From positions 124,954-188,953 of the forward strand of contig DIDS01000020.1 in assembly GCA_002418265.1 (NCBI GenBank): a DNA stretch of 64,000 nucleotides. Reading direction: 5' to 3'. The first letter of the stretch is position 1; each line of letters begins with the position of its first letter. This document shows positions 44,899 to 53,547 of this stretch, in pieces. Under the pieces are notes generated by a model. The model made no database searches and had not been told where the DNA came from. It was given only the letters and a program-made list of their open reading frames with translations. The DNA is from Acidimicrobiia bacterium UBA5794. Lineage in GTDB: Bacteria; Actinomycetota; Acidimicrobiia; Spongiisociales; UBA5794. Position numbers and translations under genes: made by a program.

Positions 44899-44904
44899 GT
44901 CGGT

Positions 44905-44910
44905 AGCGTA
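44905..44910 (-). promoter_or_regulatory. Leaderless -10 box TACGCT for plsC
   Basis: On the minus strand TACGCT is followed by six bases and ATG at 44898. Confidence 0.6.
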
Positions 44911-44933
44911 GACGAGATGCGGAAGGCGACCAC

Positions 44934-46115
44934 GTGAGGCGGATATCAATCGACGCGGCGCAACGAATTGCGCTGGGAGCGCAAGGCTTTGGTGACCCTC
45001 TGCCGACCGGTCGCGTTGACGTGCGCCATTTCCGCCGGGTGATGAATCGAATCGGACTGGTGCAACTCGACAGCGTCAACGTGTGTGTGCGATCGCACTA
45101 CATGCCGTTCTATTCACGGCTCGGGCCATATGACCAATCAGCCCTTGACACGTGGCTGAACTCCAGTGGGGAGCACTTCGAGTATTGGGCCCACGAGGCA
45201 GCAGTGGTTCCGATCGATCGATACCCGCTATGGCGATGGAAGATGGCCGAGATGAAACCCTGGCGGCGGGCTGAAGCCCTTCTGGAGGCTCACCCGGAGA
45301 TCCTCGACGATGTCATGCGTCAGGTCGTTGAGCACGGTCCGTTGACCGTACGAGATCTTGACGTTCCAGCGACTCGAACCGAATCGTGGTGGGGCTACGG
45401 GCCTGGCAAAGTAGCCCTAGAGGTGCTGTTTGCGAATGGTCATCTGACAGCGCTGAGGACAGGAAACTTTGTTCGTCTTTACGACATACCACATCGCAGC
45501 CTTCCTGAGGCCGTCCTGACGACGCCCGAGATGCCCGAGGAGGAGGCCTATCGGGAGCTTCTCACAGCTGCGACCCGGCACCACGGGATCGGCACGGTTC
45601 ACGACATCGCCGACTATTTTCGGCTGAACATCCCGAAGGCTCGTCCGATCATCGAGTCCCTTGCACGGGAGGGAAGAATCGTCGAAGTCAAAGTCGATGG
45701 ATGGAAGGGTCCGATCTATATGGATCCCGCCGCAGTGCGACCAAGATCCATCGTGACAACCACGCTTCTCAGCCCGTTCGACCCCGTGGTGTGGTACCGC
45801 GAACGAGCCGAACGGCTCTTCGACTTTCGCTACCGGATCGAGATTTACGTGCCGGAGCCCGAACGGGTACACGGCTATTACGTCCTTCCCCTGATGGTCG
45901 AAGGTTTGCTGGTCGGCAGGGTCGACCTCAAGGCTGACCGGAAGAACGCTGTCTTGGAGGTTCGTTCGGCGTTTCGGGAGGAGGGGACCGATCAGGATCG
46001 TGTCGCCGTCGCCCTCGCTGGTGAACTTCAACGGTTTGCCGGTTGGATTGGGCTCAAAGACATTGAAATCGGTTCGCGAGGAAACCTGATTGATGACCTC
46101 CGCCGCCGCATGTAG
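44934..46115 (+). CDS. YcaQ-type winged-helix DNA glycosylase (crosslink repair)
   Basis: A 393-residue protein of the HTH_42 family whose members AlkX/YcaQ unhook DNA interstrand crosslinks. Family blocks: GLVQLDSVNVCVRSHYMPFYSRLG, FEYWAHEAAVVPI, YGPGKVALEVLFANGHL, LLSPFDPVVWYRERAERLFDF and GYYVLPLMVEGLLVGRVDLKADR. GTG start with GGAAGG upstream. It lies close to imuAB, so several DNA damage functions are grouped, but it has its own orientation and no SOS box is visible. Confidence 0.88.
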   Translation: MRRISIDAAQRIALGAQGFGDPLPTGRVDVRHFRRVMNRIGLVQLDSVNVCVRSHYMPFYSRLGPYDQSALDTWLNSSGEHFEYWAHEAAVVPIDRYPLWRWKMAEMKPWRRAEALLEAHPEILDDVMRQVVEHGPLTVRDLDVPATRTESWWGYGPGKVALEVLFANGHLTALRTGNFVRLYDIPHRSLPEAVLTTPEMPEEEAYRELLTAATRHHGIGTVHDIADYFRLNIPKARPIIESLAREGRIVEVKVDGWKGPIYMDPAAVRPRSIVTTTLLSPFDPVVWYRERAERLFDFRYRIEIYVPEPERVHGYYVLPLMVEGLLVGRVDLKADRKNAVLEVRSAFREEGTDQDRVAVALAGELQRFAGWIGLKDIEIGSRGNLIDDLRRRM

Positions 46116-46119
46116 CGCT

Positions 46120-47355
46120 TCAGCCAATGTCGAAGGCGAGAACCTCGTAGCCGTCTGGGATGTCGAGGGTGTGGAACGTTCCTGCCGCCCAATCGACAAA
46201 CACGAGATCGTTGGTTCCGTCGAGTCTCAGGACCACGAACCGGTCGTTTGTCGAGAACCCGATGGGTGTGAGATCGCGGCGGTAGGTGAGGTGGTGTGTG
46301 TTGCGCACGGTCGGCCCGGACACCTCCAGGTGGGCGGACCCGTTGGCGCCGCGGAAGTTGACGATCAAATCAGTGTTCGCGCTCATTGCAACGTGGGCTG
46401 CTGCCTCGTCCTCCATGACTCGCTTGTCGAAGAGGGTGCGGATGACATCACCGGATCGTGTGGCGAGATCGGCCTCGGTCAGGTGTGTGGGCAAGACACC
46501 GATTGGGGCAAGAATCATGGTCGTGGCCGAAGCCGCAGCGACCAACCCCGGCTCAGAACGCACCAATGCAGCATCGGTGTTCGACCTCCACACCACAGAT
46601 GGTGCCCCGTCATTGAGTAGGAACCCTTGCGAGTCCCAGCGAACAAGCTCTTCAGCGTCGCTCACCGGTCCAACGGCGCTGATGTGCATCAGCGATCGGG
46701 TGAGTGGATCCACATTGGCCGTGTAGAGCATGGATGATTCATCTGCCATCTGTTGGATCCATGCAAGGCGACCCACCTCAGTTGCATGCCAGACGTGGCT
46801 CTGAACGCCGTGCAACGTGCCGGTCTCAAGATTCGTTGGGATGCCAAGCGACAGGTTGTAGGTTCTCGAATCCTGCAGCTTCTCGGCGACGGCGATGAAC
46901 CGACCGCCGCTGTCAAATGAGGCTTCGTGAAATGAGGCCTCAGCGGGCCGGAAGTTGAGAATGATCTCTTTTGGGCGGATGAAATCGGGATCCCATTGGA
47001 GTGCAGCGGGACCGTCCTCACTCGACACGATCAAGGTGAGGCGATCCTCGATGTCCGGAATCGTCTCATTGAGAGGCAGCCCGAAGATTGTCGTCGTGGT
47101 GGTGTCGCCACCAGCTGTGTCGGATGCAGTGGGGTTTGCGAACGCTGGCGGGGGTTCGTCGTCCTGAATCGCTCCGAATCCTGCGACGGAACCGAGGATG
47201 ATCGCAACTCCGAGTCCCGACAGCACGATGGGGAGCCAGGGATGACGTGTACCAGACGTCGTGTGCCGGTCGAGCACCTCACCCCGAAACAATGATGGGT
47301 CACCATCATCGATGGGGATCGGCCGTACCCGCTCATCGTCTTGCTTGTAGCGCAC
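46120..47355 (-). CDS. Single-pass membrane protein with a large extracytoplasmic domain
   Basis: A 411-residue protein not recognised. The N-terminal ~40 residues are cytoplasmic (DDERVRPIPIDDGDPSLFRGEVLDR), followed by one membrane helix (LPIVLSGLGVAIILGSVAGFG, about 45-65) and a Thr-rich linker. The remaining ~310 residues alternate short strands (SHVWHATEVGRLAWIQ, LVRWDSQGFLLND, LDGTNDLVFVDWAAGTFHTLD) as in beta-propeller proteins. GTG start with TAATCT six bases upstream. It is convergent with the YcaQ gene, with four bases between their stops. Confidence 0.75.
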   Translation of the reverse strand: MRYKQDDERVRPIPIDDGDPSLFRGEVLDRHTTSGTRHPWLPIVLSGLGVAIILGSVAGFGAIQDDEPPPAFANPTASDTAGGDTTTTTIFGLPLNETIPDIEDRLTLIVSSEDGPAALQWDPDFIRPKEIILNFRPAEASFHEASFDSGGRFIAVAEKLQDSRTYNLSLGIPTNLETGTLHGVQSHVWHATEVGRLAWIQQMADESSMLYTANVDPLTRSLMHISAVGPVSDAEELVRWDSQGFLLNDGAPSVVWRSNTDAALVRSEPGLVAAASATTMILAPIGVLPTHLTEADLATRSGDVIRTLFDKRVMEDEAAAHVAMSANTDLIVNFRGANGSAHLEVSGPTVRNTHHLTYRRDLTPIGFSTNDRFVVLRLDGTNDLVFVDWAAGTFHTLDIPDGYEVLAFDIG

Positions 47356-47361
47356 CCAAAC

Positions 47362-47367
47362 AGATTA
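47362..47367 (-). promoter_or_regulatory. Leaderless -10 box TAATCT
   Basis: On the minus strand TAATCT is followed by six bases and the GTG start at 47355. Confidence 0.5.
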
Positions 47368-47444
47368 CTGAGTTGATGCCATGGTTCCTACCGACGATGC
47401 GTGTCAGGATGACGGTATCGTGGCCGTTCTCGACGGGAGCACTG

Positions 47445-48461
47445 GTGGCTGACATTCGGACGGAAAAGCAAGCAATACGCGACGCGGTGCGCGATGTTGC
47501 GCGTGCCGTGCACTCAGACGCCGTTGTGGAGCACCTCAAATCCTGGCCACCCCTCCAGGGTCGAGCCGTGACCTATCTCGCCATGGGGGACGAGATCGAT
47601 CTCTCGGGGCTTTCAACGCTCAAACGATGTGAGCTCCTCGCCACACGAATTGATGAAGACAACGCTCTTGCCATCCATCGGCTTGTCCCTGATGGGCTGG
47701 CGCGTCATCCCTATGGGTTCGACGAGCCAAGCGTGACCAGCCCGGTGGTGGCGTTCAACGACGTTGACGTCGTACTTGTACCCGGAAGGGCATTCGACCT
47801 TTCCGGCAACCGGCTCGGTCGTGGCGCTGGTTACTACGACAATCTACTGTCTCGACTCCCGCGAGGGGTCATCCTCGTCGGTATCACGGTGGACGCGACC
47901 ATCGTGGAGAAGATACCGACAGCGCCACACGATCAGCGCGTCGATTGGCTTGCGACCGAGTCAGGAGTTCGCCGTGTGGGTCCGAAGCTCCCCGAGAGCA
48001 GCGAGCGGTTTGTTGACGCCGCGGTTTCGATGGGTATTGCCGCGGCACCGATCCGGTTTCCAGAGGGAACCAAGACATCCCAGGATGCTGCGAACGCAAT
48101 TGGCTGTGATCTGGGCGCCATCGCAAAGAGTCTTGTGTTCCTTGCAGACGACGAGCCTGTTCTCGTGATCTGCGCAGGTGACCGGCGTGTCGATGAAGGC
48201 AAACTCGCCGCCACGATCGGCGCGGCCACGGCGCGTCCCGCTCCCTTGAGCCAGGTTCGTGCGATCTCAGGTTACGCGGGAGGAGGAACGCCTGCTCTCG
48301 GGCACCGATCACCAATGCCGGTTGTTCTTGATGAGAGCCTTGGCCGCTACCGTTGGGTCTGGTCTGCAGCAGGAACACCAGAAACGGTGTACCCAGTGTC
48401 GCTGGAACGGCTCATCGGAGCAACACAGGCGCGAATCGCATCGATCACGACGGAGGATTAG
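47445..48461 (+). CDS. 5-formyltetrahydrofolate cyclo-ligase fused to a YbaK-like domain
   Basis: A 338-residue two-domain protein. Residues ~1-180 are 5-formyl-THF cyclo-ligase: KQAIRDAVRDVAR, the long middle, and NRLGRGAGYYDNLLSRLP with VGITVDATIVEKIPTAPHDQRVDWLATE; this salvages folinate to methenyl-THF. Residues ~188-338 resemble the YbaK/aminoacyl-tRNA deacylase fold (TSQDAANAIGCDLGAIAKSLVFL, VICAGDRRVDEGKLAA, SGYAGGGTPALGH). One uninterrupted frame joins both. GTG 47445 has GGGAG five bases upstream. The fusion is unusual to my knowledge. Confidence 0.85.
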   Translation: MADIRTEKQAIRDAVRDVARAVHSDAVVEHLKSWPPLQGRAVTYLAMGDEIDLSGLSTLKRCELLATRIDEDNALAIHRLVPDGLARHPYGFDEPSVTSPVVAFNDVDVVLVPGRAFDLSGNRLGRGAGYYDNLLSRLPRGVILVGITVDATIVEKIPTAPHDQRVDWLATESGVRRVGPKLPESSERFVDAAVSMGIAAAPIRFPEGTKTSQDAANAIGCDLGAIAKSLVFLADDEPVLVICAGDRRVDEGKLAATIGAATARPAPLSQVRAISGYAGGGTPALGHRSPMPVVLDESLGRYRWVWSAAGTPETVYPVSLERLIGATQARIASITTED

Positions 48462-48464
48462 GAG

Positions 48465-49022
48465 ATGCCAGATTGGAAAGCCAGCACGGCGCTCGTCGTT
48501 GTAGATGTTCAGAAGGGCTTCGACGATGCCACCTATTGGGGTCCCCGAAACAACCTTGAGTGTGAGGACAACGTTGCGCGCCTGATCGAAGCATGGCGTA
48601 AGCAGGAATGGCCGGTCGTGTTCGTTCGGCACGCGGCGCGAGAGCGGACGTCTCCTCTTGCAGAAGGATCGCCTGGTTATGACTTCAAGGACGTGGTGAC
48701 GGGGAAACCCGATCTTCTCATCACCAAGACCGTCCATTCCGCGTTCTACGGTGATGTCGATCTCGACGCCTGGCTCAAAGAACATGAGATCACCGGTGTG
48801 GCGGTGTGTGGCATCCAGACAAACATGTGCTGTGAATCGACGGCGCGCATGGCCTCAGATCTCGGATATGAGTTGATCTTTGTTCTCGACGCCACCCACA
48901 CCTTTGACATCGTGACACCAACTCACAAGGTCTATCGGGCGCGGGAGATCGCACGGCATACCGCAGTGACGCTCGAGGCCGATTTTGGCTCGATCATGCG
49001 GACCGTTGATCTTTGCGGGTAG
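48465..49022 (+). CDS. Isochorismatase-like cysteine hydrolase
   Basis: A 185-residue cysteine hydrolase. The triad is visible as Asp in ALVVVDVQKGF, Lys in ITKTVHSAFYG and Cys in GVAVCGIQTNMCCEST, with the cis-peptide region between. Such enzymes hydrolyse nicotinamide, isochorismate, N-carbamoyl compounds and others; the substrate is not clear. It starts three bases after the cyclo-ligase fusion with GGAG upstream, so they are co-transcribed. It is convergent with thiQ, six bases away. Confidence 0.9.
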   Translation: MPDWKASTALVVVDVQKGFDDATYWGPRNNLECEDNVARLIEAWRKQEWPVVFVRHAARERTSPLAEGSPGYDFKDVVTGKPDLLITKTVHSAFYGDVDLDAWLKEHEITGVAVCGIQTNMCCESTARMASDLGYELIFVLDATHTFDIVTPTHKVYRAREIARHTAVTLEADFGSIMRTVDLCG

Positions 49023-49028
49023 TTGCCA

Positions 49029-49985
49029 CTAGGGCTGCAGGGAGATCGCCTGCTTCTCGTCAATGGAGAGCGTGATGGGCGCCCCGACGGATGGTGGATC
49101 ATCCGTCAGAAACGACACCTGGTCTTGTGAGCGGGCCAAGGCAACGGTCACCCTGTATCGACCATCTGTGAACGTCGTCTCAACCACGACACCGCTGTGG
49201 CCCCCACCAGGAGCACGACTGATCGCAGTAACGGGGAGGGACAGGGGGGCACCACTTCCGAGTCCGTCAGACACGATGTTTGGATGACCGATCAAGCGTG
49301 CGACGGTCACCGTTCCCGGATCACTCCACACCTCTTGTGGCGAACCGATGCGTGCAACAGAGCCATCCACAAGAACTGCCAACCTGTCAGCAAAGGCGAA
49401 CGCTTCCCCTCGGTCATGGGTGACGTAGAGCGACGTTGTGCCAAGATCGCTGACAATGTGACGCATCTGGTCGAGCAACGACTCGCGCAGTGCAGAGTCG
49501 AGCGATCCGAGTGGTTCGTCGAACATGACAACCGAGGGCTCGGGGGCCAGTGTTCTGGCTAGTGCAACCCGCTGCTGTTCACCACCTGAGAGCGTTGCTG
49601 CATTTCTCGACTCGAAGCCCCCGAGCCCGACAAGGTCCAAGAGTTCTCGTGCCCGCTCCATGCGCTCTGAGCGGGCCATCCCTTGCATACGGAGTCCGTA
49701 TGCGACGTTGTCGGCAACGTTCATGTGGGGGAAGAGCGCGTAGTCCTGAAACATCAACCCGATGGGGCGCTGGTGGGTTGGGAGCTGTGAGATGTCCTCG
49801 CCATCGATGATGACGGAACCCGAACAAGGAACGATCCCGGCGATCGCCCACAACAGACTCGACTTGCCCGAGCCCGAAGGTCCCATGATGGCGAAGCGCT
49901 CGCCGCTCGCAATCGTGAGGTTGAGCGAGTCAAGAGCAACGGTCGATCCGTAGGTGACGGACAGATCCCGTACAGTGAGGCTCAC
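49029..49985 (-). CDS. thiQ: Thiamine ABC importer, ATP-binding subunit
   Basis: The 318-residue ATPase of the thiamine importer. Walker A is GPSGSGKSS, the signature LSGGEQQRV, Walker B VVMFDEPLGSLD, and THDRGEAF the switch region. About 90 C-terminal residues form a regulatory OB-like domain as in the CysA/PotA group. GTG 49985 overlaps the thiP stop (GTGA); frame extensions beyond are inside thiP. Thiamine specificity rests on the ThiB-like binding protein and the riboswitch. Confidence 0.88.
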   Translation of the reverse strand: MSLTVRDLSVTYGSTVALDSLNLTIASGERFAIMGPSGSGKSSLLWAIAGIVPCSGSVIIDGEDISQLPTHQRPIGLMFQDYALFPHMNVADNVAYGLRMQGMARSERMERARELLDLVGLGGFESRNAATLSGGEQQRVALARTLAPEPSVVMFDEPLGSLDSALRESLLDQMRHIVSDLGTTSLYVTHDRGEAFAFADRLAVLVDGSVARIGSPQEVWSDPGTVTVARLIGHPNIVSDGLGSGAPLSLPVTAISRAPGGGHSGVVVETTFTDGRYRVTVALARSQDQVSFLTDDPPSVGAPITLSIDEKQAISLQP

Positions 49986-51694
49986 AGTTCGCCCCGTTGA
50001 TCGGGACGTATCGAATCGATGATCACGATGGCGGCCGCTGTGACCATCATGAGGATCACACTCATGGAGAGTGCAGCGCCGAACGGCGACCCTCCGGGTC
50101 TTCCGAGGAGTTTGAATATGGCGATCGGCATCGTCGGGGAGCCCGGGCGTGCGATGAACGCTGTGGCACCGAACTCGCCCATTGAGATGGCAAACGCAAA
50201 CGCACCTCCGACGAGAATTGCCCGTCCGACGAGTGGAAACTCGACGGACCACCACGCCCGCCACGGACTGGCACCAAGTGTTGCAGCTGCATCCTGGAGC
50301 TGAGCCTGTATCGATCCGAGTGTTGGCGTCGTCGTCCTGACGACGAACGGTATCGCGACGAGGGCATGGGCAATGGGGATCAGGATCAGTGACGCTCGCA
50401 GGTCGATCGGCCAGTCGAGTGCGACAAGGAACCCGAATCCGATGGTCACCGCGGAGGTGCCGAGCGGCAGCATCACAAACGTGTCGAAAACCGATGACAC
50501 CCGACGTGACGAGTAGGTGAGTGCAGCACTCGCGACAACGCCGATGAAGAGAGCAATGAGACTCGCAATCGCCGCGAATCGGAGGGAGTTGGCTATCGCT
50601 TCGATGGGATCAACGAACGCTGCGCTCTGTGCGGGGAGACTCGCCAAGGAGGAGTAGTTCCCGAATCCGAGTCCTCCTGAAGGTTCGACGAAGGATTTCC
50701 ACACGAGCACCCCGATGGGAATACCGATGATGGCAATCATCGACGCCAGGATGCTCGACACGAGCGCCTTTTCACGTCGGGTCGTCGGCTTGGGTGGTCG
50801 AGCGACATCATGACGAAAAGCCACTGCCGTTCTGCGCTGGTATCGACCGTAGAGGATCAGCACCACCCCGACACCGATGAGCTGGAGGACGGCAAGTGTC
50901 GACGCGATATCGAGACGCAGGAACGCTGTGGCCTGCCGCCATATCTCGACTTCAATCGTCGTATACGTGAGGTCGCCAAGGAGAAGAACCACGCCAAACG
51001 AGGTGAACGAGAACAGGAAGACCAGAGCACTTGTTGAAGCGATTGCCGGTCGGAGCAGAGGAAGTGTGATGGTACGAAGCACGGTGGCGGGCGAGGCGCC
51101 GAGCGTCCGGGCCGCCTGCTCAATGGCAGGGTCGATACGTTCCCAATAGGCCCCGACACCTCGTACGACAATCGCGTAGTTGTAGAACACGTGAGCGATC
51201 AGGATGATCCACACGGTGCCGGTCAGATCGACGCCCGTCGCGCCCCGAGGACCGACCAGCGCAAGGAACGCGGTGCCAACCACGAGGGTCGGGAGGACGA
51301 ACGGGATGAGTGTGACCGCCTTGAGCAGCCGCTTTCCTCGGAAGTCGAAACGTGCAAACGCCCATGCCGCTGGCATGGCGATCACGACGGTGAGGAGGGT
51401 TGAAACGGTCGCTTGCCAGAGTGTGAACCATGCGATTCGCTGGAGGGTTGGGTTACGGAGCACGTCCCAGACGACCCCGAGGTGGATCGATCCATCAACC
51501 GTGAGCCCGCGGATCGTGATCGAGATCACCGGATAGACGAAGAAGTATCCGAGAAACAACGCGGGAACAGCGACAAGCGCTATCCGGCCAAGTCTGGATC
51601 CGGCAGACATTGGCTCGGCAGTCATGGGCCCAGCAGACTTGGGCTCAGGGCGCCGGTCTATGAGCGGGCGATCTGCGTCCACTCTGTTATCCAC
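49982..51694 (-). CDS. thiP: Thiamine ABC importer, fused permease
   Basis: A 570-residue permease with two complete binding-protein-dependent transport domains fused in tandem, about twelve helices, as in ThiP and FbpB. EAA loops are seen twice: EQAARTLGASPATVLRTITLPLLRP and QDAAATLGASPWRAWWSVEFPLVG. The start is uncertain: GTG 51694 overlaps the thiB 3' end by 37 bases, while ATG 51625 would avoid it; neither has a strong Shine-Dalgarno. Confidence 0.88.
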   Translation of the reverse strand: MDNRVDADRPLIDRRPEPKSAGPMTAEPMSAGSRLGRIALVAVPALFLGYFFVYPVISITIRGLTVDGSIHLGVVWDVLRNPTLQRIAWFTLWQATVSTLLTVVIAMPAAWAFARFDFRGKRLLKAVTLIPFVLPTLVVGTAFLALVGPRGATGVDLTGTVWIILIAHVFYNYAIVVRGVGAYWERIDPAIEQAARTLGASPATVLRTITLPLLRPAIASTSALVFLFSFTSFGVVLLLGDLTYTTIEVEIWRQATAFLRLDIASTLAVLQLIGVGVVLILYGRYQRRTAVAFRHDVARPPKPTTRREKALVSSILASMIAIIGIPIGVLVWKSFVEPSGGLGFGNYSSLASLPAQSAAFVDPIEAIANSLRFAAIASLIALFIGVVASAALTYSSRRVSSVFDTFVMLPLGTSAVTIGFGFLVALDWPIDLRASLILIPIAHALVAIPFVVRTTTPTLGSIQAQLQDAAATLGASPWRAWWSVEFPLVGRAILVGGAFAFAISMGEFGATAFIARPGSPTMPIAIFKLLGRPGGSPFGAALSMSVILMMVTAAAIVIIDSIRPDQRGEL

Positions 51695-52716
51695 CTTTCG
51701 CGGTTCGCGTCGATCGTGTGTGGGTCCATGATCACGGGCGCGTCAGGGAACACGGTGTAGTCGGCGTACACCTGGGGAAGTGTTGCCCGTGAGTTTGCCG
51801 GATAGACGAACATGTTGAGCGGGATGTCGTTCTGGAATGCCGGGGACAGCAGAAAGTCGATCAAAGCGGCTGCGTTTGACTCGTGTTTGGTGCCCTTGAG
51901 GATTCCCGCATACTCGATCTGGCGGAAACACCCCTCGGTCATGACACCGGTGGGCGCCTCGGTGAGTTCGCTGTCGAGCATCTCAGCCGGCGGAGATGAC
52001 GCGTACGACACCACAAGCGGACGATCGCCACCAGATTGGGAGAACTGTGTGTAGTACGCCTCAGACCAATCAGATGTGACAGATACTCCGTTTGCAAACA
52101 GGTCGGTCCAGTAGGCCCTCCAGTCGTAGTCCGCTCCTTCGGGATAGGTAGCGATCGTCGCCATCAAGAAGGCAAGTCCCGGCGAGGAGGTAGCCGGATC
52201 CTCAACGACGAGGAGATCCTTGTATGTGGGATCGACCAGGTCGTCGAGGTTGTCGGGAATCGGAACACCTCGACTCTTCATGCCCGCGATGTGGTAATTG
52301 ACACACACATCTCCGTAATCGATGGGTGTCGCGAGATCGCCTGCAACGAGAAGCAGTTCGGACACATTGTCGATGCCAGCTGCCCGGTGACTGATGAAGA
52401 GGTCGTTGTCGATCGCCCGCGAGATGAACGTGTTGTCAACCCCATAGATCACATCAGCGATCGGGTTGTCCTTCGTCAGGACTGCCTGGTTGAGCATGGT
52501 TCCGGCATCTCCACCGGTTCGCTGCACGACCGTGATCCCGGTCTGACCGGTGAACTCGTCGAAAACACCATCGGAGACCGCGAACGATTCATGTGTCAGC
52601 AGTACGACCTCGTCCGGCTTTGATTCCGACGAGCATGCAGCGGCGACCAGCATCATGCCGACCACTGCGACGATCAAACCCGTCGCTTTTCTCCTGTTCT
52701 TGGCTGTCTTTGTCAT
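51658..52716 (-). CDS. thiB: Thiamine ABC importer, substrate-binding lipoprotein
   Basis: A 352-residue lipoprotein (lipobox VAAACS, Cys near residue 28). The mature part matches the thiamine-binding TbpA/ThiB family: VVLLTHESFAVSDGVFDEFTGQTGITV, GDAGTMLNQAVLTKDNPIADVIYGVDNTFISRA, PIDYGDVCVNY and the late PLNMFVYPAN. The ATG overlaps the thiN stop (ATGA), so it is under the same TPP riboswitch. Confidence 0.92.
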   Translation of the reverse strand: MTKTAKNRRKATGLIVAVVGMMLVAAACSSESKPDEVVLLTHESFAVSDGVFDEFTGQTGITVVQRTGGDAGTMLNQAVLTKDNPIADVIYGVDNTFISRAIDNDLFISHRAAGIDNVSELLLVAGDLATPIDYGDVCVNYHIAGMKSRGVPIPDNLDDLVDPTYKDLLVVEDPATSSPGLAFLMATIATYPEGADYDWRAYWTDLFANGVSVTSDWSEAYYTQFSQSGGDRPLVVSYASSPPAEMLDSELTEAPTGVMTEGCFRQIEYAGILKGTKHESNAAALIDFLLSPAFQNDIPLNMFVYPANSRATLPQVYADYTVFPDAPVIMDPHTIDANRERWITEWTQIARS

Positions 52717-53372
52717 CGCAATGGGGTTCCTTCCACGATCACGAGCATCGCACCTGTGTCGATCGACACGCATGCCTGCTCGGCGTTGGTTGTGTTGCTG
52801 AGTCCCCGGGAGGACCCTCGTTTGAGCGTGTCGTTGCGCAATGGCCACAACAGCCCCTCCACCGATACGCCCGTGCAATCGGTCAGGACGACGAGGGACA
52901 CCGTTGTACCGACGGGTGCATTGATTTCGATGGTGCCGCCATCAACGAGCGGATGAACCGATCCGGTCGCAACATGCCACGTAATGGCCATGTTTCGCAG
53001 CCGCTCGTGGGTCAAGGCGGTCGCGACGCCAAGGAGGTGGCCGGTGCGTCCTCCTTCACCGCCATAGATGTCGAGTTGCGAATATTGACGATCGATCACG
53101 GCATCCAACGCCAGTGAGAAGTCCGTGTCGTCCTTGTCCGATGGGTGACGTTCGATTGTTGTCTCAGAGGATTCAGCCGCCGCGAGGCCAGCTGGAGAGA
53201 TGGAGTCGAGGTCACCCACCAGGAGGTCGATGTGATGGCCCAGTCCAACAGCGTGGTCCCAGCCTGAATCGGCGGCAACGACAAACACGTCGGGCTCGGG
53301 GGAAGGTCGGGTACCGATGTCACCGCCGGCAAAGATGATCGCCCGAGTGGTTGAGGGTTCGATCGGCTCCAC
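52713..53372 (-). CDS. thiN: Thiamine pyrophosphokinase
   Basis: Converts imported thiamine to TPP using ATP. The 219-residue protein has AIIFAGGD, VVAADSGWDHAVGLG, DLLVGDLDSI and HPSDKDDTDFSLALDAV, all typical of the catalytic domain, and a C-terminal beta domain (VSLVVLTDCTGVSVEGLLWPL). GTG 53372 is the proper start: GGAGG lies five bases before it. The frame stays open for 26 more codons upstream, but that stretch is the TPP riboswitch. First gene of thiN-thiB-thiP-thiQ. Confidence 0.92.
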   Translation of the reverse strand: MEPIEPSTTRAIIFAGGDIGTRPSPEPDVFVVAADSGWDHAVGLGHHIDLLVGDLDSISPAGLAAAESSETTIERHPSDKDDTDFSLALDAVIDRQYSQLDIYGGEGGRTGHLLGVATALTHERLRNMAITWHVATGSVHPLVDGGTIEINAPVGTTVSLVVLTDCTGVSVEGLLWPLRNDTLKRGSSRGLSNTTNAEQACVSIDTGAMLVIVEGTPLR

Positions 53373-53475
53373 CCCTTCCTCCGCTGGGATTATCCAGTCA
53401 GGTTCAACGGGTCGATGGCAGTGCAGGTTGCAGAGCCACCCTCTCAGCACGGTATCTCCGAGCTCCCCGGTGTGG
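53369..53475 (-). promoter_or_regulatory. TPP (THI-box) riboswitch controlling thiN-thiBPQ
   Basis: The conserved core is nearly complete: GGGGAGC, CTGAGAG, then GACCCGTTGAACCTGA, CTGGATAATCCCAGCG and GAGGA. The closing helix P1 pairs CCACACC (53475-53469) with GGGGTGG (53375-53369), one mismatch; the latter contains the GTG start of thiN, and the Shine-Dalgarno GGAGG (53382-53378) directly follows the core. Bound TPP should therefore hide the start: translational control. Confidence 0.95.
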
Positions 53476-53483
53476 TAGCTCCA

Positions 53484-53489
53484 AGCATA
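53484..53489 (-). promoter_or_regulatory. -10 box TATGCT of the riboswitch transcript
   Basis: On the minus strand TATGCT is followed by six bases and a predicted start near 53477, two bases before the riboswitch P1 helix. Confidence 0.6.
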
Positions 53490-53512
53490 GCCGGGCGCGT
53501 TCGCAGCTCACA

Positions 53513-53540
53513 CGGTTGGCTGAAGCGCGGGAGCCAACCG
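53513..53540 (-). terminator. Hairpin after the SGNH hydrolase gene
   Basis: Nine-bp arms CGGTTGGCT and AGCCAACCG enclose a 10-base loop, 8 to 35 bases after the stop codon. There is no U-run, so intrinsic termination is only possible. Confidence 0.45.
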
Positions 53541-53547
53541 CGAAGTG

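Noticed and set aside
47445..48461. Frameshift or misassembly joining two genes
   Set aside because: The frame, codon use and domain order are continuous, and the linker of about eight residues is natural. It cannot be excluded without relatives, so it is listed under findings.
53373..53450. N-terminal extension of thiamine pyrophosphokinase starting at 53450
   Set aside because: This DNA is the TPP riboswitch core; the Shine-Dalgarno GGAGG lies after it and points to GTG 53372.
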